Positions 1-11,302 are shown, numbered from the stretch's first letter. The stretch: DNA of 64,000 bases from Aestuariibacter sp. (GCA_017794925.1 CP051238.1:341177-405176); one strand, 5' to 3'. The notes: generated by a model from the letters alone, not told the origin. A program made the numbers and translations.

Positions 1-659
1 CCCCCTCAATATTGTCTGCTGATTTTGCCCGGCTAGGCGAAGACGTAGAGAAGGTATTGGCGGCAGGGGCCGACGTCGTCCACTTCGATGTAATGGATAA
101 CCACTATGTCCCGAACCTGACCTTTGGACCGATGATATGTAAAGCACTACGCGACTATGGCATTACTGCCCCTATAGATGTGCATTTAATGGTGTCACCG
201 GTTGATGAACTGATTGAACAGTTTGCAGATGCCGGTGCCAGCATGATCAGTTTTCACCCGGAAGCCACCCAGCATGTCGACCGTAGCCTGCAATTGGTTA
301 TCGACAAAGGGTGTCAGCCAGGACTGGTATTTAACCCCGCAACGTCACTGTCTCACCTCGATTACGTTATGGACAAACTGCACCATATTCTGTTGATGTC
401 GGTAAACCCTGGTTTTGGTGGCCAGTCTTTTATTCCAAATACACTGGATAAGCTGCGAGAAGTGAAGCAAAGAATCGAAGAATCCGGGCGAAATATTCGC
501 CTAGAAGTTGACGGCGGAGTGAAAGTCGATAATATCGCAGCCATTGCTGAAGCCGGTGCCGACATGTTTGTCGCGGGTTCAGCTATTTTTAACCAGCCTG
601 ATTACGCCACCGTGATTCAGCAAATGCGCGACGAACTGGCTTCGCTCAGCGCCCGGTAA
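1..659 (+). CDS. rpe: Ribulose-phosphate 3-epimerase (5' end cut off by window)
   Basis: Interconverts D-ribulose 5-phosphate and D-xylulose 5-phosphate in the cytosolic pentose phosphate pathway. The reading frame is open from base 3 and begins with Pro-Ser-Ile-Leu-Ser-Ala-Asp-Phe, the usual N-terminal strand of Rpe. The true start therefore lies a few codons upstream of the window, and the TTG at 12 is only an internal Leu codon. Family marks are visible: [24 protein letters not shown] and VDGGV, spread as in a TIM barrel. trpS follows after 19 bases, as in the dam-rpe-gph-trpS clusters of gammaproteobacteria, but without gph between them. Confidence 0.97.
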   Translation, partial: PSILSADFARLGEDVEKVLAAGADVVHFDVMDNHYVPNLTFGPMICKALRDYGITAPIDVHLMVSPVDELIEQFADAGASMISFHPEATQHVDRSLQLVIDKGCQPGLVFNPATSLSHLDYVMDKLHHILLMSVNPGFGGQSFIPNTLDKLREVKQRIEESGRNIRLEVDGGVKVDNIAAIAEAGADMFVAGSAIFNQPDYATVIQQMRDELASLSAR

Positions 660-678
660 TAACAGTAGGTATAAATTC

Positions 679-1686
679 ATGAGTGTAAAACCAATCGTAC
701 TTAGCGGCTGTCAGCCGTCCGGTCAATTAACCCTTGGCAACTACATGGGTGCGTTAAAGCAATGGGTAAGCATGCAGGACGACCACGATTGTTTATACAT
801 GTTGGTAGACCTACACGCGATTACCGTTCGCCAGGAACCGGAAAAGCTTAAACAAGCATGCCTTGATGGCCTAGCCCTGTATTTGGCATGCGGCATTGAC
901 CCGAAAAAAAGCACCCTGTTTGTTCAATCTCATGTTCCTGAGCATGCGCAATTAGCCTGGGTACTGAACTGCTACACCCAAATGGGCGAACTCAACCGTA
1001 TGACGCAGTTTAAAGACAAGTCTGCGAAGAACACGTCCAATATCAACGTAGGTTTATACAGCTACCCGGTGCTTCAGGCCGCTGACATTCTGTTGTATCA
1101 GGCAGACAAAGTACCTGTAGGTGAAGATCAGAAGCAGCACCTTGAGCTGACCCGAGATGTCGCAACGCGCTTTAATAACATCTACGGCGACACGTTCCGT
1201 CTGCCCGATCCTTACATACCGGAGTTTGGCGCGCGTATCATGAGCTTGCAAGAGCCAGATAAGAAAATGTCGAAGTCCGATGCTAACCCGAAGAACTATA
1301 TCGGGTTGCTTGAGGAGCCGAAAAAGCTGGCGAAGAAAATCAAAAGTGCCGTGACAGATTCAGATGAGCAGGCGCGCATTTACTATGACCCGGCTGAAAA
1401 AGCCGGTGTAAGTAACCTGCTTACGTTGCTGTCGCTCGCCACCGGCAAATCAGTGGAATCACTGGTGCCGGATTACGAAGACAAGATGTATGGCCACCTT
1501 AAAGGTGACGTAGCGGATGCTGTTGTCGCGCTGCTTGAGCCCATTCAACAACGTTACCATCAGCTTCGTGAAGATCAGGCATACCTGAATGATGTGATGC
1601 GCGAAGGTGCAGCCAAGGCGCAAGCCAAGGCCAGCAAAACCCTTGCGGCAACTTACGAAGCATTAGGGTTTATCGCAAGACCTTAA
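679..1686 (+). CDS. trpS: Tryptophanyl-tRNA synthetase
   Basis: Class I aminoacyl-tRNA synthetase that charges tRNA-Trp. The protein is 335 residues, the normal bacterial length. The HIGH-type signature appears as GNYMG at residues 20-24, after PSGQLTLG. The KMSKS loop is intact (KKMSKS, Lys196 to Ser200). The region with [13 protein letters not shown], typical of the tryptophan-binding pocket, is also present. The ATG at 679 follows an AGTAGGT sequence. It is 19 bases after rpe and 18 bases before pabA, so all three are probably cotranscribed. Confidence 0.98.
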   Translation: MSVKPIVLSGCQPSGQLTLGNYMGALKQWVSMQDDHDCLYMLVDLHAITVRQEPEKLKQACLDGLALYLACGIDPKKSTLFVQSHVPEHAQLAWVLNCYTQMGELNRMTQFKDKSAKNTSNINVGLYSYPVLQAADILLYQADKVPVGEDQKQHLELTRDVATRFNNIYGDTFRLPDPYIPEFGARIMSLQEPDKKMSKSDANPKNYIGLLEEPKKLAKKIKSAVTDSDEQARIYYDPAEKAGVSNLLTLLSLATGKSVESLVPDYEDKMYGHLKGDVADAVVALLEPIQQRYHQLREDQAYLNDVMREGAAKAQAKASKTLAATYEALGFIARP

Positions 1687-1704
1687 TCGGGATTCGGGTA
1701 CCAC

Positions 1705-2325
1705 TTGTTACTGCTAATCGACAACTATGACTCGTTTAGCCATAACCTGGCGCGCTACTTTGTAGAGCTGGGTTGTGAGCTAAAGGTAGTCAGGAATGAC
1801 GAAGTCTCGCTGGAAGACATTGCTGCAATGTCGCCGGACGGCATTGTTATTTCACCCGGTCCTTGCACCCCTGACGATGCAGGTATCAGTCTGGCGGTCA
1901 TTGCGCATTTTGCAGGAAAACTTCCCATGTTGGGTGTCTGCCTGGGACATCAGGCAATGGGTCAGGTTTTCGGTGCTCAGGTCGGCGGTGCTCAGCATAT
2001 CCGTCATGGAAAACTATCGCCAGTCTCGCACACCGGCCATCTGTTGTTCAAAAATGTCCCTGTGCAATTTACCGTGACACGGTATCACTCTCTGGTATTG
2101 TCTCCCGAGAATCTGCCTGACTGCCTGGAAGTATTAGCATGGAGTCAGGATGGTTCAGAGCCGGAGATCATGGCAATAGCCCATCGACAATTGCCTGTTT
2201 GGGGCCTGCAGTATCATCCGGAATCGCTGTTAACGGAGTTCGGGCACCAGGTATTAGCTAATTTTTTAGCCCTGGCGAAAATACCGGTCCCCCATGAAGC
2301 GCGCTGTTCAACAGAACAATCGTAA
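1705..2325 (+). CDS. pabA: Glutamine amidotransferase subunit of aminodeoxychorismate/anthranilate synthase
   Basis: Class I glutamine amidotransferase that supplies ammonia to a PabB/TrpE-type partner. The 206-residue protein begins [14 protein letters not shown], the family N-terminus. The nucleophile elbow GVCLGHQ (Cys79) and the His-Pro-Glu of the triad (QYHPESL, near residue 170) are intact. The start is a TTG at 1705; no in-frame ATG fits the family N-terminus. PabA and TrpG cannot be separated by sequence alone. The neighbourhood (just before an argD/astC gene, as in Escherichia coli, and no trp genes nearby) favours pabA. Confidence 0.88.
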   Translation: MLLLIDNYDSFSHNLARYFVELGCELKVVRNDEVSLEDIAAMSPDGIVISPGPCTPDDAGISLAVIAHFAGKLPMLGVCLGHQAMGQVFGAQVGGAQHIRHGKLSPVSHTGHLLFKNVPVQFTVTRYHSLVLSPENLPDCLEVLAWSQDGSEPEIMAIAHRQLPVWGLQYHPESLLTEFGHQVLANFLALAKIPVPHEARCSTEQS

Positions 2326-2426
2326 TTAAGTTGCAGCCGTTTGGTTATCGGCCGATACTGATTATATTGCCTTGATTCCCAGTGCTACCACTGACCAGAT
2401 GTTTGTATGGAGTAAACACTTCGCTT

Positions 2427-3587
2427 ATGGCTGAGCTATTATTAACACCGCCTTCTATTGCAGAGCGCTTAGATTACTGGCTGATTGCGCCTGAGCGCGT
2501 CAATGTCATGATTGGAAAGCGCGCGCCAGGAGAAGTCAGTTACCAGGAATCCGAGCAGAGTTTTACCCGACGTCAGTTACTCAAGGTCGAAAAAACGGCG
2601 ATTCGAGACAAGCTTCAGTCGGCGAAAGTGAAGGCGGAGTACCTTGCTCAAATTAACCAGCAACTCCACACCCTAGTTAAAAAGAAACTCAGCCAGGCGA
2701 TCAGTGATACGCCCGCCATTCTGGACAAACAACTCAACTGGCAGGATGAATCTACGGACCTCATCGACCTGCTTACGACGCCCTCTGCTACGATTACCAA
2801 GGTAGAAGCCGTGGCTTCTGGTATGCCCTGGTTATACGACGAACTGCTCAAGTTAGTAAACGCCCCGCAAAATCGCAGACGCGATGCGCGCGGTATGGTC
2901 ATTGTGGTCGATACGCTTAAAACCGCACTGAGCTTCATGGGTATTGATAATGTGAAGTTAGTGCTCCCAGCGCTGATGTTCAGGCAATCCATACCACTGA
3001 TCACTGACCCCTTTCCGCAAATTAAGCACAAAACAATGGAGTATGCGGTATCCTGTGCCCGCACAGCTGAAATCATTGCTCCCCAGTTCGCAGCTCAACC
3101 CTATCACGCCTATTTGCTAGCGCTGCTCAGTCAACTCGGTCGCAGTGTGGTGCTGAAACTGTACTTTAAACTGTTTGAACAAGTCCATTTCGACTTCCTG
3201 CAACACGCCCAAAAAGCCAAACTTCGCGACTTACACAGCGCGCTAACCCAATTGGTACCCGACCCCGCGCAATCTATTGGTTTAATTAATCAACACAGTG
3301 ACAAACTGTCCTTACATTTGTTCGAACAGATGGTGTTTAAACGGGTTGACCTTCACTCACCACTACATCAGTTTTTGCAAGATCCCGACGATGAAGATGC
3401 CTTGCCGCTTACGAAAACGCTGCAACAATGCCGTTATTACACTAAATACAGAATGCTAAACGACGCGAAACTGTTTCTGGACGATGAAGCAGCCGTATTT
3501 AGGGCTGGGAGTGCCATCTGGCCCACTACCCTCGACTCACTGCAAGCAATGACCTTGTCGCAGCTACCCGTTGTTGCTGAAATTTAA
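2427..3587 (+). CDS. HDOD domain protein
   Basis: A 386-residue cytosolic protein. A central stretch (about residues 115-290) resembles HDOD domains, which are catalytically dead relatives of HD phosphohydrolases often found in signalling. It has the usual order of helices, including a segment reading LLKLVNAP followed by IDNVKLVLPALMF. There is no recognisable output domain. I chose the ATG at 2427 (MAELLLTPP) over an upstream ATG at 2382 because the extra 15 residues look like leader DNA. The ribosome site (GGAG at about 2409) is distant. A hairpin with a T run follows the gene. Its specific role is unknown. Confidence 0.75.
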   Translation: MAELLLTPPSIAERLDYWLIAPERVNVMIGKRAPGEVSYQESEQSFTRRQLLKVEKTAIRDKLQSAKVKAEYLAQINQQLHTLVKKKLSQAISDTPAILDKQLNWQDESTDLIDLLTTPSATITKVEAVASGMPWLYDELLKLVNAPQNRRRDARGMVIVVDTLKTALSFMGIDNVKLVLPALMFRQSIPLITDPFPQIKHKTMEYAVSCARTAEIIAPQFAAQPYHAYLLALLSQLGRSVVLKLYFKLFEQVHFDFLQHAQKAKLRDLHSALTQLVPDPAQSIGLINQHSDKLSLHLFEQMVFKRVDLHSPLHQFLQDPDDEDALPLTKTLQQCRYYTKYRMLNDAKLFLDDEAAVFRAGSAIWPTTLDSLQAMTLSQLPVVAEI

Positions 3588-3657
3588 CGGCAATAGCTGT
3601 GAAACTTGTTCCAATAGACGTCTGAATTAGCATGTTGCCTTCAATAATTAGTGAAAT

Positions 3658-3680
3658 AACATGGAAAACCGTGTTTTTTT
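3658..3680 (+). terminator. Rho-independent terminator after HDOD gene
   Basis: AACATGG and CCGTGTT pair (one G-T wobble) around an AAAA loop and run directly into seven T residues. The hairpin lies 71 bases after the HDOD stop codon. Confidence 0.75.
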
Positions 3681-3703
3681 CGGCTTTCATAATCATTCAG
3701 CCG
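3681..3703. promoter_or_regulatory. Possible ArgR-type box upstream of astC
   Basis: The 23-base stretch starts CGGCT and ends AGCCG. Read on the minus strand its core is TGAAT-GATT-ATGAA, close to the ARG-box pattern TGAAT-wwww-ATTCA in the left half but weaker in the right half. Its place 290 bases upstream of an arginine gene makes ArgR binding plausible. The match is imperfect, so this is a suggestion only. Confidence 0.25.
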
Positions 3704-3902
3704 TAAACTGATTTGTACATCCACGCATCCTCAGGCGACTGGCGCAGCGCAAGTTGATCGCTCTGGTTCGTTCATTTTCTCGTCTATTCACCTCGGTGGA
3801 TAGTTATTCACATATTATGCAAGTTAAGCCACACCCCTTGATTTTACTGCGTTTACGGCCACTGAATTGACAAGACAAAGGCGGTTTATGCTGGCATACT
3901 GA

Positions 3903-5198
<1,296 letters not shown>

Positions 5199-5215
5199 CT
5201 GGAAGTGAGCCAAGC

Positions 5216-6253
5216 ATGTACATTATTCGTCCCATACAACAAAGCGATTACGCAGCGCTGTTCGCAATAGCTGAGGAATCAGGCATTGGCTTTACGTCTT
5301 TGCCAGTGAACGAAGCACTATTGCAGCGCAAAATCGACAGATCCACCGGCTCATTTGACAGCGAGGTTACCGCGCCTGGCAGTGAATCGTATCTGTTTGT
5401 TATGGAAGATGCGACCACTGGTGAGGTGGTAGGTACCACTGGCATTGAAGCCGCTGTCGGCACCGATGACGCGTTTTACCATTATCACGTGGGTAAGGTA
5501 GTACATGCTTCGCGTGAACTTAACATTCATAACACCGTTGAAATTCTTACGTTTTGTAATGACTACACCGGTGTTAGCGAAATCTGTACGCTGTTTCTGC
5601 GGGAATCGGCCCGCAAGGGCCTGAACGGACGTTTCCTGTCAAAGGTGCGATTCTTGTTTATGCAGGAACACCGCGAACGCTTTGCCGAAACCGTGATCGC
5701 AGAAATGCGCGGCGTCAGCGACGAAAATGGACGCTCACCATTCTGGGAATGGTTGGAAGCCCATTTCTTTTCCATGGACTTCCCCACCGCCGATTACCTG
5801 ACCGGGATTGGCAACAAGGTATTCATTGCTGAGTTGATGCCCAAGTATCCAATTTATGTAAACCTGCTAAGTCAGGAAGCGCAAAACGTGATCGGTAAAG
5901 TGCACAAGAAAACCGAACCCGCGTTACGCTTGTTACAGGAAGAAGGCTTTAGTTGTCGCGGTTATGTAGACATTTTTGATGGCGGCCCCACCGTTGAGGC
6001 AAACCTCAGTAATATTCGTACCGCACAGCGCAGTAAACGAGCCGCGGCACACATTGACGACCAGTCGGCCGCACAAGATGGCGAGTTGTGCTACATCATT
6101 AACACCTCGGTGAAAGATTTCCGCGCCGTCATGGCTGATGTCCTTTACGACAATCAGACCGACAGAGCGGTGATCTCACATAAGGCAGCGGCAGCGCTGG
6201 CCATAGAAGAAGGTGATGCCATTCGCTTTGCTGCGGTAACACCCCGAAATTAA
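5216..6253 (+). CDS. astA: Arginine N-succinyltransferase
   Basis: First step of the AST pathway: transfers succinyl from succinyl-CoA to the alpha-amino group of arginine. The protein is 345 residues, against 344 in Escherichia coli. It begins MYIIRPIQQSDYAAL, a GNAT-like opening, followed by the conserved run around GIGFTSLP, and later CTLFLRESARKGLNGRFLSKVRFLFM. The gene sits between astC and astD with short spacers (17 and 27 bases), so one mRNA is likely. astB and astE, needed for the remaining steps, are not in this window. Confidence 0.96.
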   Translation: MYIIRPIQQSDYAALFAIAEESGIGFTSLPVNEALLQRKIDRSTGSFDSEVTAPGSESYLFVMEDATTGEVVGTTGIEAAVGTDDAFYHYHVGKVVHASRELNIHNTVEILTFCNDYTGVSEICTLFLRESARKGLNGRFLSKVRFLFMQEHRERFAETVIAEMRGVSDENGRSPFWEWLEAHFFSMDFPTADYLTGIGNKVFIAELMPKYPIYVNLLSQEAQNVIGKVHKKTEPALRLLQEEGFSCRGYVDIFDGGPTVEANLSNIRTAQRSKRAAAHIDDQSAAQDGELCYIINTSVKDFRAVMADVLYDNQTDRAVISHKAAAALAIEEGDAIRFAAVTPRN

Positions 6254-6280
6254 ATCAATTACAAGCATCAGGACAGAATT

Positions 6281-7750
6281 ATGCCAACCACACATTTTAT
6301 AAATGGACAGTGGATTGAAGGCCAGGGTGCCTCTATCGCGTCAACTGATCCAGCGAAAAACCACGTATTCTGGCAAGGTAAAGCTGCCTCAGCCGAACAA
6401 GTTAATGACGCCATCAGTGCTGCAAGAGCGGCATTACCCGCATGGTCAGAACTTACTGTTGAAGCGCGCCTGGCCATCATCAAACAGTACGGTGAATTAC
6501 TGGCCGCTAACAAACCAGAACTGACGGCGTTAATTGCGCAGGAAACCGGTAAGCCATTATGGGAAACCGCTACCGAAGTCGCCGCCATGATCGGTAAAAT
6601 CGGGATTTCAGAGAAAGCCTATTTTGAGCGCACCGGTACAGTAGAAAATGCCATGCCAGTAGGTAAAGCGTTTATTCGCCACAAACCCCACGGTGTGGTT
6701 GCAGTATTTGGCCCATACAACTTCCCTGGTCACCTACCAAACGGTCACATTGTGCCAGCACTGATTGCAGGTAACACCATTGTGTTCAAGCCCAGTGATT
6801 TAACACCTGCTGTGGCTGAAGCAATGGTAAAACTTTGGGAAAAGGCAGGTCTGCCAAATGGTGTTCTCAACCTGGTGCAGGGCGAAGTGGAAACGGGCAA
6901 GGCGTTAGCCAGTCACCCTCAGTTGGACGGCTTGTTCTTCACTGGTAGTTCTCGCACAGGTAAGATCCTGCACGAACAATTCGCCGGTCACCCGGGCAAA
7001 ATTTTGGCGCTGGAAATGGGTGGCAACAACCCTCTCATCGTTACCGATGTTGCCGATACTAAAGCAGCCGTGCACGATATTATTCAGTCAGCCTTTGTTA
7101 CGTCAGGCCAGCGCTGCACTTGCGCGCGCCGTCTGTTCATACCGGCAAATGCACAGGGTGATGCGTTAATGGCCGCGTTAGTTGACGCGACTAAAGCCAT
7201 TCAGGTAGGACATTACGACGCTGAAGAGCAGCCATTCATGGGTGCCATGGTCAGTGCTGCTGCAGCCAAAGGTATGGTTGCTGCCCAGCAGGAATTACTC
7301 GACCTGGGCGCTAAAGCGTTACTAACACTGACGCACACCGACGAAAATACCGGCTTTGTTACCCCGGGTATTCTGGACGTCACTGACATCGTTGATGACA
7401 TGCCGGATGAGGAACACTTTGGCCCGCTGCTCAAAGTAATTCGTTATACCGACTTCGACACCGCCATTGCGCAGGCTAACAACACACGTTTCGGCTTGTC
7501 TGCGGGTTTATTGAGCGACTCTGAGGCCGATTACCAGTACTTTTTCCAACACATTCGTGCCGGTATCGTAAACTGGAACCGTCCTATCACTGGGGCAAGC
7601 AGTGCTGCACCGTTTGGGGGTATTGGTGAAAGTGGTAATCACAGAGCGAGCGCCTACTATGCAGCAGACTACTGTGCATATCCGGTTGCCTCAGTAGAAC
7701 TGGATAAAGTCACGTTACCAGGCACACTGAGCCCTGGTTTGACGCTGTAA
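6281..7750 (+). CDS. astD: Succinylglutamic semialdehyde dehydrogenase
   Basis: NAD-dependent aldehyde dehydrogenase oxidising N-succinylglutamate semialdehyde to N-succinylglutamate, the fourth AST step. The 489 residues match the family length (492 in Escherichia coli). The general-base glutamate is in LEMGGNN (Glu245) and the nucleophilic cysteine in [10 protein letters not shown] (Cys279). The Rossmann segment [11 protein letters not shown] is also visible. A strong purine stretch (CAGGACAG) lies before the ATG. It is third in the astC-astA-astD-DUF1338 series. Confidence 0.96.
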   Translation: MPTTHFINGQWIEGQGASIASTDPAKNHVFWQGKAASAEQVNDAISAARAALPAWSELTVEARLAIIKQYGELLAANKPELTALIAQETGKPLWETATEVAAMIGKIGISEKAYFERTGTVENAMPVGKAFIRHKPHGVVAVFGPYNFPGHLPNGHIVPALIAGNTIVFKPSDLTPAVAEAMVKLWEKAGLPNGVLNLVQGEVETGKALASHPQLDGLFFTGSSRTGKILHEQFAGHPGKILALEMGGNNPLIVTDVADTKAAVHDIIQSAFVTSGQRCTCARRLFIPANAQGDALMAALVDATKAIQVGHYDAEEQPFMGAMVSAAAAKGMVAAQQELLDLGAKALLTLTHTDENTGFVTPGILDVTDIVDDMPDEEHFGPLLKVIRYTDFDTAIAQANNTRFGLSAGLLSDSEADYQYFFQHIRAGIVNWNRPITGASSAAPFGGIGESGNHRASAYYAADYCAYPVASVELDKVTLPGTLSPGLTL

Positions 7751-7774
7751 AATAAAAAGGAACGACAGACTATT

Positions 7775-8581
7775 ATGCACACCAATATCAATACCCTATT
7801 TGCCAATATGTGGCAGGATTATGTGCAAATTACCCCCAGTGCCAAACGCATTCACGAGTTATTAGCCGGAGAAGAAAACAGCCCGGAAATCGTTAACGAT
7901 CACGTTGCCTTTCGCACGTTCAATCTGCAAAAAACCAATCTGGATAAATTGGCGGCGCACTTCCTGGCTCTGGGCTACGAAGAGAAAGGGCAGTATAACT
8001 TCAAAGCCAAAAAGTTGGATGCAAAGCACTTCGAACACCCTGACACCACGCAACCTAAAGTATTCATCAGCCAGTTGAGAGTGGAAGAATTATCAGAAGG
8101 CGCGCAGAAAATTATTCGCGGACTCGTTGCGCAGATGTCTGATGAGGTCGTGACGGCCGATAACTTCCTTTACTCGGGCCGTCAATGGCAACTATCCGCT
8201 GAAGAGTATCAGGCACTGATCAGTGAGTCTGAGTACGCGGGTTGGCTTGCAGCCTGGGGGTTCAGAGCCAATCACTTTACAGTCAGTGTTAATCACCTGA
8301 ACAACAGTGATACGTTGGAAGAAGTGAATACACTGCTGAAAGAAGCTGGATTTGTACTGAATACGGTTGGTGGTGAAATCAAGGGCGGTGAGTCTGTCTT
8401 TTTGGCGCAGTCTTCAACGATGGCAGACAAAATTAATCTGGCTTTCAGTGATACCGCACTTAACATTCCAAGCTGCTTTTATGAGTTTGCTCAGCGCTTT
8501 GCCATGCCTAATGGGGAGCTGTATCAGGGATTTGTTGAAGCGTCTGCAGACAAAATTTTTGAAAGTACTAATGCAAAATAG
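7775..8581 (+). CDS. DUF1338 / HglS-like metalloenzyme of the VOC superfamily
   Basis: A 268-residue protein resembling the DUF1338 family, whose characterised member HglS is an Fe(II) 2-oxoadipate dioxygenase/decarboxylase. The three expected metal ligands can be seen in context: His in DHVAFRTFN, His in RANHFTVSVNHL and Glu in CFYEFAQRF. It is much shorter than HglS (about 460 residues) and so represents the compact branch. It starts 24 bases after astD, behind an AAAAAGGAACGA ribosome site, so it is cotranscribed with arginine catabolism. Its substrate is not known. A link to succinylated or 2-oxo acid intermediates is inference from position. Confidence 0.8.
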   Translation: MHTNINTLFANMWQDYVQITPSAKRIHELLAGEENSPEIVNDHVAFRTFNLQKTNLDKLAAHFLALGYEEKGQYNFKAKKLDAKHFEHPDTTQPKVFISQLRVEELSEGAQKIIRGLVAQMSDEVVTADNFLYSGRQWQLSAEEYQALISESEYAGWLAAWGFRANHFTVSVNHLNNSDTLEEVNTLLKEAGFVLNTVGGEIKGGESVFLAQSSTMADKINLAFSDTALNIPSCFYEFAQRFAMPNGELYQGFVEASADKIFESTNAK

Positions 8582-8603
8582 TCCGGCGCTCGCATAAGGA
8601 CAC

Positions 8604-10763
8604 TTAATCGTCCAGAGCAGTAGCGCTCTGGACGTGTTTATAGATAAACTGATCGTACGGAATCGGCTTTTCAAATAAAAAACCCTGATAGGCGGAAATG
8701 CCCATTTCTTCCATTAACGGCAGGTACGCCAGATTATCTATCCCCTCTACCAGCACCGTAAATTGCAAACTGTTCAACATCTTAACCACACCAGATAACA
8801 GCGAGAGCGCCTTGCTTGAGCAGTGAATATCCTTGGCCAGCATTCGGTCAATTTTGATGACGTCAAACTGGAAGGTACGCAAATAGCTCAATGACGAGAA
8901 GCCACTGCCGAAATCGTCCAGAGAGAGTACAAAGCCCGCATTTCTCAATTCAGTCAGCGCCCGAAGCGCACTGGATTGATCCTGTATAAAGATGGATTCG
9001 GTAATTTCTATTTCAATCATTTGGGGCGCAACAACGTGGTCGTCACATATTGCAAGCGCGACAGCGGCAAAGCCCGGCTCTAATAGCTGATTCGCGCTTA
9101 TATTAACCGACAACGGCACGCTCAGTCCTTCCGCTTCCATCATGGCAATGTATTCACACGCTGATTCCAGGGCCATAAGACCAATCTCACCGTCCAGCCC
9201 ATGGGCTTCGGCCAGCGGAATAAACGTTCCCGGGCTGACCATACCGTGCAACGGTGAAAACCACCTGCACAACAATTCTGCGCCAATCATGTTGCCTGCA
9301 GAGCCGTACTTGCCCTGTAAGTAAAAATCCAATGAACGTGTACGAATGGCCCTGCGTAAGTCTGTCAGCAGGGTAACCTGTTCCTTCATCCTCTCAATTA
9401 AACCGTGCCGATAGACAAAAACCTGACCTTTACCCGATGTTTTTGCCTGATACATAGCCGCGTCCGCATTCTGAATGATATCTTCCACCGCTTCGCCGTG
9501 GGCAGGGAAGCTGGCAACGCCAATGCTGGCAGAAAGCCCGATGTCGCTGTTGGCTAGTTCGAAGTCTAGCGACTCCAGTTCGGTAATTAAAGACTGGCTG
9601 CTGGTTACACAGTCTTGCTCGTCACCCGGCACAGCAATAAGAAACTCATCACCGCCCCACCGGGTGATAATTGCGTTATTGGCGTAAGCTTTATGCAGTG
9701 TTTTCGCGACGGTCTTGAGGCACAAATCCCCTGCATCGTGACCGGCCAAATCATTAATGGATTTAAATCCGTCAAGGTCAATAAATGCCAGTGAATAAGG
9801 TTCACTGAATGCCGTTAATCTGGCTAGTTCGGCGTTAAGCCCAAGCCGATTCTTCAGCCCGGTCAGGTCGTCGTGGGTAGCGAGCTCGCGAAGCCGCTCT
9901 TCGTTATGCTTGCGTTCACTAATATCGCGAATAGTCGCAATTAAGTAGCGGGAACTGTGTTGTCTCGATTCGAACATGGCCAGTGAGACATCCACGGGAA
10001 TACTCGTACCAACCGACGTCACCAATCGCGTATCGAACTGAAGCTGACCAAGCTGAGGCAGGTTCTGCAGCTGCTCTTTTGCATCCTCCAGATACGCAGT
10101 GAGCGGTTGATGCTCACATTCACACCTGGCGTTAAGCTGTGCAAGCGTTAGAAATGCTTCATTGGGTTCGGTAATGACAAAGTCGGTAGATAACACCAGC
10201 ATGGGTTCTCTTGAACTTGAAAACGCTGACGCCATTAATTGAAAGGACTGCTCAGCTTTTTGCTGCCGGGTGATATCCTTACTGGTCCCCACAATATGCA
10301 AGGCCGTGCCACTCTCATCACGGAGTAACACTTTCCCTCGGGAACGCATCCACTGGTAACCCTCACGGCCTTTGATCCTAAACGAGATTTCAATGTCGTC
10401 GTAGTAGCTATGTACTGCCAGAGACCACTGAAACTGAACGGTTGGCATATCATCGTCATGAACCAAAGACATCAATGTAATAGCGTTATGCTTTGATTCC
10501 TTTACCTGCTTTTTGTGAAGTCCAAATGACTTAACCATAAAAGCATCATCTTCGGCCCGCCACTCCCAGTAAGACTCCTGACTAGCCCATAACGCAAGTT
10601 CCAGCTTTTCCTGATTCTCCCGACTTTTCTGCAAAGCGAGATAGAGTTCACGGCTCTTTTCAGTAAGCAATGTTTCGGCTTGCTTGCGGGCGGCTTTTTC
10701 GCGTTTAAGTCGCCGGTTTAACGACGTGATATCAGGCACGGTGTCCCGGGAAGAGAGCGTCAC
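8604..10763 (-). CDS. PAS-PAS-GGDEF-EAL cyclic-di-GMP turnover enzyme
   Basis: A 719-residue cytosolic protein with no membrane segment. Order: N-terminal coiled coil (about 14-60), PAS (about 60-170, ending in the PAC-like IVGTSKDITRQQKAEQ), second PAS (about 175-290), GGDEF domain with an intact GGDEF at 370-374, then an EAL domain. The EAL core is AELLCRW with Glu496. NIS, EIEITES, DDFGSG, VIKIDR and QGFLFEKP are all present, so both synthesis and hydrolysis of cyclic di-GMP look possible. The RxxD inhibitory site expected just before GGDEF is absent. The start overlaps the H-NOX stop by 4 bases, which strongly implies that the H-NOX protein controls this enzyme in response to NO. Confidence 0.93.
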   Translation of the reverse strand: MTLSSRDTVPDITSLNRRLKREKAARKQAETLLTEKSRELYLALQKSRENQEKLELALWASQESYWEWRAEDDAFMVKSFGLHKKQVKESKHNAITLMSLVHDDDMPTVQFQWSLAVHSYYDDIEISFRIKGREGYQWMRSRGKVLLRDESGTALHIVGTSKDITRQQKAEQSFQLMASAFSSSREPMLVLSTDFVITEPNEAFLTLAQLNARCECEHQPLTAYLEDAKEQLQNLPQLGQLQFDTRLVTSVGTSIPVDVSLAMFESRQHSSRYLIATIRDISERKHNEERLRELATHDDLTGLKNRLGLNAELARLTAFSEPYSLAFIDLDGFKSINDLAGHDAGDLCLKTVAKTLHKAYANNAIITRWGGDEFLIAVPGDEQDCVTSSQSLITELESLDFELANSDIGLSASIGVASFPAHGEAVEDIIQNADAAMYQAKTSGKGQVFVYRHGLIERMKEQVTLLTDLRRAIRTRSLDFYLQGKYGSAGNMIGAELLCRWFSPLHGMVSPGTFIPLAEAHGLDGEIGLMALESACEYIAMMEAEGLSVPLSVNISANQLLEPGFAAVALAICDDHVVAPQMIEIEITESIFIQDQSSALRALTELRNAGFVLSLDDFGSGFSSLSYLRTFQFDVIKIDRMLAKDIHCSSKALSLLSGVVKMLNSLQFTVLVEGIDNLAYLPLMEEMGISAYQGFLFEKPIPYDQFIYKHVQSATALDD
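8609..8634. terminator. Hairpin between convergent DUF1338 and GGDEF-EAL genes
   Basis: CGTCCAGAGC and GCTCTGGACG form a perfect 10-base stem with a 6-base loop, lying mostly inside the last codons of the minus-strand GGDEF-EAL gene. There is only a weak T-rich tail (TGTTTAT) on the plus side. It could end the ast operon transcript or both transcripts. Confidence 0.45.
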
Positions 10764-11302
10764 TGTGATTCCATTTCAACTCGAATGATATAGGTGTGCG
10801 GCGTATCGGTGGGTTCAACACTATGTGACACCTTATTACCCAGATGGTTGGCCGCACCATCAATTAACCCTTCAGCCAGTTTAAAGAGGTTACGCTGCGA
10901 ACAATACTCCAACTCAATGACATTGGATGCCCTCGACAAGACCGCGAAAGTTGGCAAGTCAGCATCGGGGTATAATTTGCGCACCTGCACATGAATATCG
11001 TTATCCAGACTGTCAAGTACATCGAGCACGGTCATTTTTCCCGTCATCACTTCAGCATGGGCACCAGCCAACACGCCAAACAGGTATTCACCAAAGCCAT
11101 AAAGCAGTTCATCAGCAGACTGACCGGTTTTATTAATCAGTACCGTGAGAATCTTCTCCATATCAGAAAATGGGTAGTACCCGACGGCGGTGAATGCGCC
11201 GTCATTGTCGAGGTTCGCCTCTACCAATACCTCGTCAGCGAATTCTGGTGACACCTTCTCTTCCAGCATGTCCACGAGTGTGGTGAAAACAATCCCAAGC
11301 AC
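10760..11302 (-). CDS. H-NOX heme nitric-oxide sensor
   Basis: Heme NO/oxygen-binding domain protein of 180 residues, the usual size for a stand-alone bacterial H-NOX. The proximal heme ligand is His104 in DIHVQVRKLYPDADLP. The propionate-binding YxSxR motif is present as YCSQR at 133-137. It begins MLGIVFTTLVDMLEE, the normal opening helix. I see no distal tyrosine of the kind used by oxygen-binding members, so NO selectivity is likely (inference). It is the first gene of a two-gene unit with the downstream cyclic-di-GMP enzyme, overlapping it by 4 bases. The parC terminator upstream separates the pair from parC. Confidence 0.92.
   Translation of the reverse strand: MLGIVFTTLVDMLEEKVSPEFADEVLVEANLDNDGAFTAVGYYPFSDMEKILTVLINKTGQSADELLYGFGEYLFGVLAGAHAEVMTGKMTVLDVLDSLDNDIHVQVRKLYPDADLPTFAVLSRASNVIELEYCSQRNLFKLAEGLIDGAANHLGNKVSHSVEPTDTPHTYIIRVEMESQ

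Noticed and set aside
2648..3076. Minus-strand ORF of 142 codons opposite the HDOD gene
   Set aside because: No ribosome site or known family; the plus-strand frame shows HDOD features.
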